From Bradyrhizobium quebecense (lineage in GTDB: Bacteria; Pseudomonadota; Alphaproteobacteria; Rhizobiales; Xanthobacteraceae): a stretch of DNA of 64,000 nucleotides. Within the stretch, counting starts at the first letter, position 1; each line of letters starts with the position of its first letter. The notes under the pieces were generated by a model, which made no database searches, was not told the DNA's origin, and saw only the letters and a list, made by a program, of their open reading frames with translations. Shown piece by piece: positions 58,437 to 64,000 of this stretch. The position numbers were made by a program, and so were the translations under genes. Where the stretch lies: positions 2,480,001 through 2,544,000 of the forward strand of contig NZ_CP088022.1 of assembly GCF_013373795.3 (NCBI RefSeq), written 5' to 3'.

Positions 58437-58798
58437 GGGCTTTCGCCGAGCGCAGCTTCCTGCTGTCCTCGAGGGCCGGCGACGCCGGCGAGACCTATCG
58501 GCAGGTCCTCGAGGGCCTCGTCCTGCGGACGCGAGATCCAGAGCGCAGGGCCGAGCGGGAAGCGATCCTGACCGTCCCGCCGATCCCGCGGGCGCTGAGC
58601 TATCTCTGGCGCATCTATGACCGGCTGCGCCGGCGCAAGGGCGGCAACGGCTTCGCGCTGTCGCCGATCGAATGGCAGGACATCGACGCTTTCCTGCGTC
58701 GGACACAAACCGACCTGGCTCCGTGGGAGCTCGAGATCCTCGAAATGCTCGATGATCTCTATCTGGTCGATTACTCGAAACTGCAGACGGAGGAGTGA
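58412..58798 (+). CDS. Tail assembly chaperone, T-like extension read after frameshift
   Basis: The -1 frame is open from before the slip to the stop at 58796-58798 (129 codons after the site). It begins YEALKSDLRAFAERSFLLSS and is helical, with YLWRIYDRLRRRKGGNGFAL and EILEMLDDLYLVDYSKL. A TTG at 58433 would allow separate start, but fusion to the G part is expected from other siphoviruses. Directly followed by the tape measure gene. Confidence 0.7.
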   Translation, partial: YEALKSDLRAFAERSFLLSSRAGDAGETYRQVLEGLVLRTRDPERRAEREAILTVPPIPRALSYLWRIYDRLRRRKGGNGFALSPIEWQDIDAFLRRTQTDLAPWELEILEMLDDLYLVDYSKLQTEE

Positions 58799-60993
58799 TG
58801 GCCGACCAGGTCGTGACCGAGCTCGTCATCGATGCGAACACGCAGGGCGCATCCGATTACGAGCGGGCGATGGACAGTGCCGCCGGCGCCGCGCAGCGCG
58901 GCACGGACGCGGCAACCGGCTTTAACGTCGGCCTGGTCGCGCTCGGCGCCGGCGCCATCGCGGCGGCGGCCACGGTCAACAAGGCGCTGGACTATATCGT
59001 CAGCTTCAACAAGTCGCTGGCCGACCTGTCCTCGCTCGCCGATCGCGTCGGGCTTTCGCTCAAGGATCTGCAGGGTATCCAGTTCGGCGGCCAGATCGCC
59101 GGGCTGACCGAAAGCCAGATCAATGCGGGCCTGGAAAAGTCGGCGCAGCTGCTCAACGACGCGCAGCGCAACGCTAACTCGCTGTCGAAAGAGTTCGACG
59201 CCAACGGCATCAGCCTGCGCAACGCAAACGGGCAGCTGATTAGCCAGAACCAGCTGCTGCAAATCGCGGCCGACCTGGTCAGCCGCGCGCGCAGTCCGCA
59301 GGATGCGACCGCGATCGCGCAGATGCTCGGCTTTACCAAGGAATGGGTGCCGCTGTTGCAGCAGGGCGCCGGCGCGATGGCGGATCTCGGCAACCAGGCG
59401 CAGGCCGCCGGCGCCGTCATTGACGACGAGACGGTCAAGCGCGCCTCCGATTTCGATGCGGAATGGCGCAAGAGCTCGGTCCAATGGTCGCTCTACATGA
59501 AAGCAGCGTTCGCGGATCTGCTGCCGTTCCTGGATGACCTGATCGAGCGGGCGGCCAAATTCATCAAGTCGATCGACCGGGACGCGATCGAGAAGGCGGC
59601 AAACGAGCAGCTCGACGCCCTGTCCGGCGCTGTCGGCGGGCCTGGTACAAACCAGACGGTCGGCATCCGGATCGGGATCACGCCGGAAACCGAGCGCGCG
59701 CTGTCGGATTTCAAGAATGCGTCGGTTTTCTCGCTCGACTTCTGGGAATCGGCCGGCCGCATCTTGAGCTCGTCGGTTGAGCGCATCAGGCCGGAGGATA
59801 TCAAGTGGTACGCCGGGACGGGCGCCTCGATCACCGACACCAGTAACGCGCAAAACGAGTTCGCCTGGCAGGGTCAGGCCGCGTCGCTCAAGTCGATGCA
59901 GGCGGGCCTGACCGGCCTGCAGTTCGGCCGGCCGTCCAATGTGGCGGCGCGGGGCGATGTGGCCGCAGATCCCGTCGATCGCGCCATCAACTCGCTGCGG
60001 AAGCATACCGAGACGCAGGAGGCCGATACCAAGGCGGTCGGGCTCGGCGATGCCGCGCTCGCGTCGTTCCGCGCAACGGCCGCCGAGACGTCGGCAGTGC
60101 AGGCGAATGGCGGCAAGGAAACGGCGGCGCAGGCCGCGCAGTTCGCCGCGCTGCGCGATCGCGCGGCTGCTGCCGCCGACGCCCTGGCACGGGCCAAGGT
60201 GGGCTCGCAGATCGATTTCAGCGGCAAGACGGCGTTCCTGTCGCCCGACGACGTCGCGATCGCCTCGCAGCTCAAGGGGATCTATGGAAACGACGTGCCG
60301 GCCGCGCTGGACAGCACGTATGCGGCGGCGATCCGCACCAACAATGCCCTTAAGGGGATCGCGTCCTCGATCGAGGGCGACCTGGTGAACGGCCTGACCG
60401 ATATCACGACGGGCGCCAAGTCGGCCGGCCAGGGCTTTACCGATATGTCGAATGCGATCGTCAAGGCGATCGAGCAGATGATTATCAAGATCACGATCGT
60501 CGAGCCGCTGATGCGGTCGCTGCAGTCGGCGGCCGGCGGCCTCGGCCTGTTCTCGCTTGGCGGCGCGTCTGCCGGCGGCGCGACGTCGTCGACCGGCTTT
60601 AGCGGCGGCCTCTACCACACGGGCGGCATCATTGGCTCCGAGCCGACGTCGATGCGTTATATCCATTCGACCTATTTCGATGATGCGCCGCGCTTCCACA
60701 CTGGCGGCATCGCCGGCGACGAGGTCCCGATCATCGCCAAGCGCGGCGAGGGCGTCTTTACGCCGGGTCAAATGGCCGCGCTCGGTGCCGGTGGGAGCGG
60801 AGGCACGCCGCCGCAGGTCACCATCAACAATTACACGGATGCGACGCCGAGCGTCGAGCAGGCGCCGAACGGCGACATCACAGTTACGCTGCGCAAGATG
60901 GTCGACGGCGCGGTCGGGGACTCGCTGTCGACCGGCACTGGCCGGCGCGTGCTCGGCGACCAGTACGGCGTCAAACCGTTCACGGGGCAATAA
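58798..60993 (+). CDS. Tape measure protein
   Basis: ATG 58798 (GTG 58795 in frame) follows GGAGG. The 731-residue protein is mostly helical with Ala-rich N-terminal segments (GLVALGAGAIAAAATVNKAL) and LSSLADRVGLSLKDLQGIQF. The C-terminal part has Gly-rich motifs (YHTGGIIGSEPTSMRYIHS, then HTGGIAGDEVPIIAKRGEG) common at the ends of tape measure proteins. Its length implies a tail of roughly 110 nm (about 1.5 A per residue). It sets tail length and enters the cell with the DNA. Confidence 0.9.
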   Translation: MADQVVTELVIDANTQGASDYERAMDSAAGAAQRGTDAATGFNVGLVALGAGAIAAAATVNKALDYIVSFNKSLADLSSLADRVGLSLKDLQGIQFGGQIAGLTESQINAGLEKSAQLLNDAQRNANSLSKEFDANGISLRNANGQLISQNQLLQIAADLVSRARSPQDATAIAQMLGFTKEWVPLLQQGAGAMADLGNQAQAAGAVIDDETVKRASDFDAEWRKSSVQWSLYMKAAFADLLPFLDDLIERAAKFIKSIDRDAIEKAANEQLDALSGAVGGPGTNQTVGIRIGITPETERALSDFKNASVFSLDFWESAGRILSSSVERIRPEDIKWYAGTGASITDTSNAQNEFAWQGQAASLKSMQAGLTGLQFGRPSNVAARGDVAADPVDRAINSLRKHTETQEADTKAVGLGDAALASFRATAAETSAVQANGGKETAAQAAQFAALRDRAAAAADALARAKVGSQIDFSGKTAFLSPDDVAIASQLKGIYGNDVPAALDSTYAAAIRTNNALKGIASSIEGDLVNGLTDITTGAKSAGQGFTDMSNAIVKAIEQMIIKITIVEPLMRSLQSAAGGLGLFSLGGASAGGATSSTGFSGGLYHTGGIIGSEPTSMRYIHSTYFDDAPRFHTGGIAGDEVPIIAKRGEGVFTPGQMAALGAGGSGGTPPQVTINNYTDATPSVEQAPNGDITVTLRKMVDGAVGDSLSTGTGRRVLGDQYGVKPFTGQ

Positions 60994-60997
60994 TCCA

Positions 60998-61369
60998 ATG
61001 GCATTGCCGGCTTTCCCGATCGCAAACGCCGTCATCCTCAAAGAGGGTTTCGGTCTGCAGCGCATGCGCGATCCGATCGCGACCGATATGGAGCAGGGCA
61101 ACACACGCCAGCGTCCGCGACCTGGCGACAATGTCGGCACAGTGACGCAGACGGTTCGGTTCTATGCGGCCGACTATGACACGTTCGTCGAGTGGGTTAA
61201 GACGACGCTCAACCTCGGAACGGCGCGCTTTACCATCGACGTCTGGCTCGGAACGTCGCTGGCGAACAAGGTCTGCCAGTTCATCAAGCCTGGCACGTCC
61301 CTGATCGCCAGCTGGCCGAATCCGGGGCAGGTCGACGTCCGCATGACGCTCCGGGTTTACGACGTCTAG
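60998..61369 (+). CDS. Distal tail protein (small, beta-rich)
   Basis: The ATG at 60998 gives 123 residues; the long upstream open frame is shadow of the tape measure gene. Beta-rich sequence with TVTQTVRFYAADYDTFVEWV and ending DVRMTLRVYDV. The position after the tape measure fits lambda gpM or distal tail proteins. Confidence 0.7.
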   Translation: MALPAFPIANAVILKEGFGLQRMRDPIATDMEQGNTRQRPRPGDNVGTVTQTVRFYAADYDTFVEWVKTTLNLGTARFTIDVWLGTSLANKVCQFIKPGTSLIASWPNPGQVDVRMTLRVYDV

Positions 61370-61371
61370 CC

Positions 61372-61896
61372 ATGCCGACGCACAATGAAGCGCTCCTCGA
61401 GGCCTATGCCTCCTGTCCGCCAAGCGCGCGGATCTATTACACGCTCGAGCTCTGGCAGTCGTCGTTTGACCAGCCGGCGCGGGTTGTCGCCAATGTCGGC
61501 GACGATATGGCCTTTGGGCTCGAGGCGGGCGCGCCGCGCAACGCCGGCGAGACCGTGACATTCATCGCGTGTCCGTTCCAGGCCGGCTATCCCGAGCAGA
61601 AGGAAGGCCAGCCGCCGTCGACCACGATCAAGATCGACAACGTCAACCGCGAGCTGGTGCCGAAGATCCGCGCGGCGCAGGGAACGCGGGAATATATCCA
61701 GGTGCTTTATCGCGAGTACCTCGGCAGCGACCTGACCGAGCCGGCCTATGGGCCGATCGAGTTCGAGCTGCGCAGCGTGCAGATGGTCGGGGCGTCGCTG
61801 ACCGGGACGGTCATGGTCAAAAACCTGCAGAACAAGCGGTTTCCGCGGCTGACCAGGAATTACGACTATATCCAGTTTCCGAGCCTGCTGCCGTGA
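61372..61896 (+). CDS. DUF1833-like tail tip protein
   Basis: This 174-residue protein starts two bases after the previous stop. Beta-type sequence includes YYTLELWQSSFDQPARVVAN and IKIDNVNRELVPKIRAAQG, similar to DUF1833/lambda gpL-type proteins of the tail tip. It overlaps the NlpC/P60-like gene. Confidence 0.7.
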   Translation: MPTHNEALLEAYASCPPSARIYYTLELWQSSFDQPARVVANVGDDMAFGLEAGAPRNAGETVTFIACPFQAGYPEQKEGQPPSTTIKIDNVNRELVPKIRAAQGTREYIQVLYREYLGSDLTEPAYGPIEFELRSVQMVGASLTGTVMVKNLQNKRFPRLTRNYDYIQFPSLLP

Positions 61897-62318
61897 CACG
61901 CGCCGATTTCCTCGCGCCCTTGATCGGCGAGCCGTGGGCCTGGCAGTCCCGCAACTGCTGGGATTTCGCCTGCCATGTGCAGCGCGAGCTGTTCGGCCGC
62001 GAGCTGCCACAAATCGCGGTGCCGGCGGATTTCAGCAGGCGTTGGGTGCTCGAGGAGTTCGCCGGCCATCCGGAGCGCGCTCGCTGGCGCCAGGTGGCGG
62101 ACGGTCCCGGCGGCCTGGTGATGGCCGCTGACGGCGCGCTGGTGCTGATGGCCCATGCGCGATTTCCCGCGCATATCGGCGTCTGGCTGCGCCAGGAGGG
62201 CCGGGTGATCCATTGCGACGGCAAGGCGGGCGTGGCCTGCGAAACCGTCCTGGCGCTGCGCCAGGTGGGTTGGAAAAGCCTCATGTTCTTCGAGCCGGTG
62301 ACATGCACGGATCTGTGA
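61893..62318 (+). CDS. NlpC/P60-like tail peptidase
   Basis: GTG 61893 gives 141 residues. The papain-like motif is readable with Cys in RNCWDFACHVQRELFG and His in ARFPAHIGVWLRQEGRVIHC. This resembles the lambda gpK/GTA-type peptidase that opens peptidoglycan or processes the tail tip. It overlaps the tail tip gene start. Confidence 0.8.
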   Translation: MTRADFLAPLIGEPWAWQSRNCWDFACHVQRELFGRELPQIAVPADFSRRWVLEEFAGHPERARWRQVADGPGGLVMAADGALVLMAHARFPAHIGVWLRQEGRVIHCDGKAGVACETVLALRQVGWKSLMFFEPVTCTDL

Positions 62319-64000
62319 AGCGATTGCCCAAGCCGCCGGCGAGCTCGCCGGCGCGTCCGCGAGCTCGTCGCGAGCGGCGGAGCGACGCCGCGCGCCAGCC
62401 GGTGCTGCATCTGGTGATGCCCGGCCTCGAGGTCGGCCGCGCCGAGCCGCGCCCGCGGGAGACCGTCACGGCTTTCCTGCGGCGTACAGGCTGGGCCGTG
62501 CGCGATCGGGAATTCGGCTGGCAGTTCAAGAAAGGCCTGCCGACCGTCCTCGAGATCAACGGCGAGGCCGTGCTGCGCAGGGATTGGCGGTCGCGCCGCA
62601 TCGGACCGGCCGACGCGGTTCGCTTCATGTCCTATCCGCTCGGCGGCGGCCAGGGCGGCGGCAACGCGGTCAAGCAGGTCATCGGGCTGGTCGCGCTGGT
62701 TGCTGTCTCGGCCTTCGCAATCTGGGCAGGTCCGGCGCTGTTTGGGGCCGGCACGTTTGGCGCACTCGCGACGACCGCTGGGATCGGTATCGGCGGCTCG
62801 CTGCTGGTTAACGCCCTGGTCGCGCCAAAGGCCGGCGCGACCAATACGCCGACCGCAACACAGGATCAGATCTATTCGGTCGCAGCGCAGGGCAACGTCG
62901 CCAAGCTCGGCCAGCCCTTGCCGGTCTGGTATGGCCGCGTGAAGGACTATCCGGATTTCGCCGCGACGCCCTGGGGCGAGTTCGTGGCCAACGATCAATA
63001 CCTCAACGTCCTGCTGTCACCGACCATGGGCAGCATGCAATACGAGGCGGTCTATGTTGACGATACCGTGTTCTGGGACGCGACTAATGGGATCGCTGCG
63101 GCGTTCACCGACGCGCAGATCGCCTTTTATGAGCCCGGCAGCCCGGTCACGCTGTTCCCGACCAACGTCGATCAGTCCGCCGAGGTCAGCGGCCAGCAGC
63201 TGCCATCGGGGACCGGGACGTCAGGCGGCCAGTATGATGCGAACGGCAACCCGTTCGGCGCCTCGGCGCGGTCTCCCGGCGCCTGGATCGGGCCGTTCGC
63301 GGCAAATCCTGCGGGCACGCTGGCGCAATCGCTGGCCGTCGATTTCGTCTTTGCGGCTGGCTGCTACACGGTCAACGGCAAGGATGGCTCTATCGGCTAT
63401 TCAAACGTCGGCCTGACCGCGGAATATGCGACCTGCGACAACGCCGGCGCGCAGACCGGACCGTTCAACCCGCTGTTTTCGATCGTGCGGCAGTATGGCT
63501 CGCAGGCGCCGGTCCGCGACAGCGTCAAGGTCGACGTTGCGCCTGGCCGGTATCTGGTCCGCTTTCGCCGCGAGGACGCCGAGCTGTCCGGGACCGGCGG
63601 CAGTAACTCCGTGCTCTGGGCAGGCCTGCGCTCGTTCCTGAAAGGAAACAATTCATTTCCCGACGTCTCGACGATCGCGATCCGGTTGAAGGCGTCGCAG
63701 TCGACGCAGGGCGCCTATAAGTTCGGCGTGCTGGGCACCCGCAAGCTGCCGGTCTGGAATGGTGCGGCCTTCGTCACGCAGGCGACGCGCAACCCGGCAT
63801 GGGCATTCCTCGATGCGGTGACGAGCGGGCAATACGGATCTGGGTTGTCGATCGCCAAGGTCGACTTTAACGCCGTCGTGAATCACGCCGCTGGCTGCGC
63901 TGCGCGCGGCGACACGTTCGATTATCGGTTTACGACGGCTGTCGCCGTGCCGGACGCGCTGAACAAGATCCTGGCGCCGTCTCGAGCGCAGCATTTCTGG
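62303..64000 (+). CDS. Tail tip / host-specificity protein (gpJ-like), 3'-truncated
   Basis: ATG 62303 lies inside the previous gene; the frame is open for 566 codons to the window end, so the protein is longer. After a basic N-terminal part comes a hydrophobic region (QVIGLVALVAVSAFAIWAGP), then the typical phrase NVAKLGQPLPVWYGRVKDYP. Beta-rich domains with RYLVRFRREDAELSGTGGSN follow. Proteins of this type form the tail tip and bind the receptor. Confidence 0.85.
   Translation, partial: MHGSVKRLPKPPASSPARPRARRERRSDAARQPVLHLVMPGLEVGRAEPRPRETVTAFLRRTGWAVRDREFGWQFKKGLPTVLEINGEAVLRRDWRSRRIGPADAVRFMSYPLGGGQGGGNAVKQVIGLVALVAVSAFAIWAGPALFGAGTFGALATTAGIGIGGSLLVNALVAPKAGATNTPTATQDQIYSVAAQGNVAKLGQPLPVWYGRVKDYPDFAATPWGEFVANDQYLNVLLSPTMGSMQYEAVYVDDTVFWDATNGIAAAFTDAQIAFYEPGSPVTLFPTNVDQSAEVSGQQLPSGTGTSGGQYDANGNPFGASARSPGAWIGPFAANPAGTLAQSLAVDFVFAAGCYTVNGKDGSIGYSNVGLTAEYATCDNAGAQTGPFNPLFSIVRQYGSQAPVRDSVKVDVAPGRYLVRFRREDAELSGTGGSNSVLWAGLRSFLKGNNSFPDVSTIAIRLKASQSTQGAYKFGVLGTRKLPVWNGAAFVTQATRNPAWAFLDAVTSGQYGSGLSIAKVDFNAVVNHAAGCAARGDTFDYRFTTAVAVPDALNKILAPSRAQHFW

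Noticed and set aside
58771..61140. 789-codon open frame on the reverse strand opposite the tape measure gene
   Set aside because: GC-rich codon bias leaves the reverse frame open; the product is Arg/Leu/Val-rich low-quality sequence without motifs, and the forward gene is certain.
1..64000. CRISPR array
   Set aside because: No regularly spaced 20-40 base repeats with unique spacers were found; the only short periodic repeats are the 30-bp and 15-bp ones reported above.

Overview
The window is GC-rich DNA from an alphaproteobacterium, most likely a Bradyrhizobium/Rhodopseudomonas-type member of the Nitrobacteraceae. The evidence is the style of several small proteins, a GapR (DUF2312) protein, an Omp31-type outer-membrane protein and rhizobial-style short ORFs. 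This is family recognition by eye; no database search was run. About 11 kb of ordinary chromosome (roughly 23.0-33.8 kb) lies between two different tailed-phage genomes, both cut by the window edges.

Region 1 (1 to about 22.1 kb) is the late half of a short-tailed (podovirus-like, P22/SU10-style) prophage, read mainly left to right. Its order is truncated portal, small structural proteins, scaffold-like protein, N4-gp56-type capsid, tail adaptor, tail nozzle/DNA-stabilisation protein, GNAT-like protein, long Ala/Gly-rich ejection proteins, a transglycosylase, a tail-collar fibre, and a lysis cassette (small membrane protein, GH24 endolysin, nested Rz/Rz1-like spanins). Cargo includes an O-antigen polymerase-like membrane protein and a two-gene DUF6338-like operon.

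Region 2 (23.0-33.8 kb) is host chromosome. It holds epmA and epmB (elongation factor P modification), an aromatic-amino-acid biosynthesis gene (DAHP synthase) behind an attenuator with a leader peptide rich in Tyr/Phe/Trp, HdeD-like and PrsW-like membrane proteins, DUF2061, a ferritin-like DUF892 protein, an M20 amidohydrolase, a lipoprotein with an IS630 element inserted exactly at its stop codon, and tRNA-Glu(UUC).

Region 3 (about 35.2 kb to the end) is a long-tailed (siphovirus, HK97/lambda-like) prophage. A lambda-like switch has a self-cleaving CI-type repressor flanked by two clusters of 13-bp operators. It drives a leftward operon of four tiny genes and a rightward early operon (Cro-like, GapR, HNH, MT-A70 methyltransferase, small accessory proteins, an O-like replication gene that seems frameshifted and carries iteron-like repeats). 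A NusG-like protein occupies the place of lambda Q, followed by an Abi-alpha-like membrane protein. The late genes follow: HNH, terminases, portal, S49 protease, capsid, connectors, tail tube, chaperone pair with a likely -1 frameshift, tape measure, and tail tip running off the end. A block of host-like genes (Crp/Fnr regulator and two rhizobial small proteins) sits between protease and capsid genes. No integrase is visible for either prophage.
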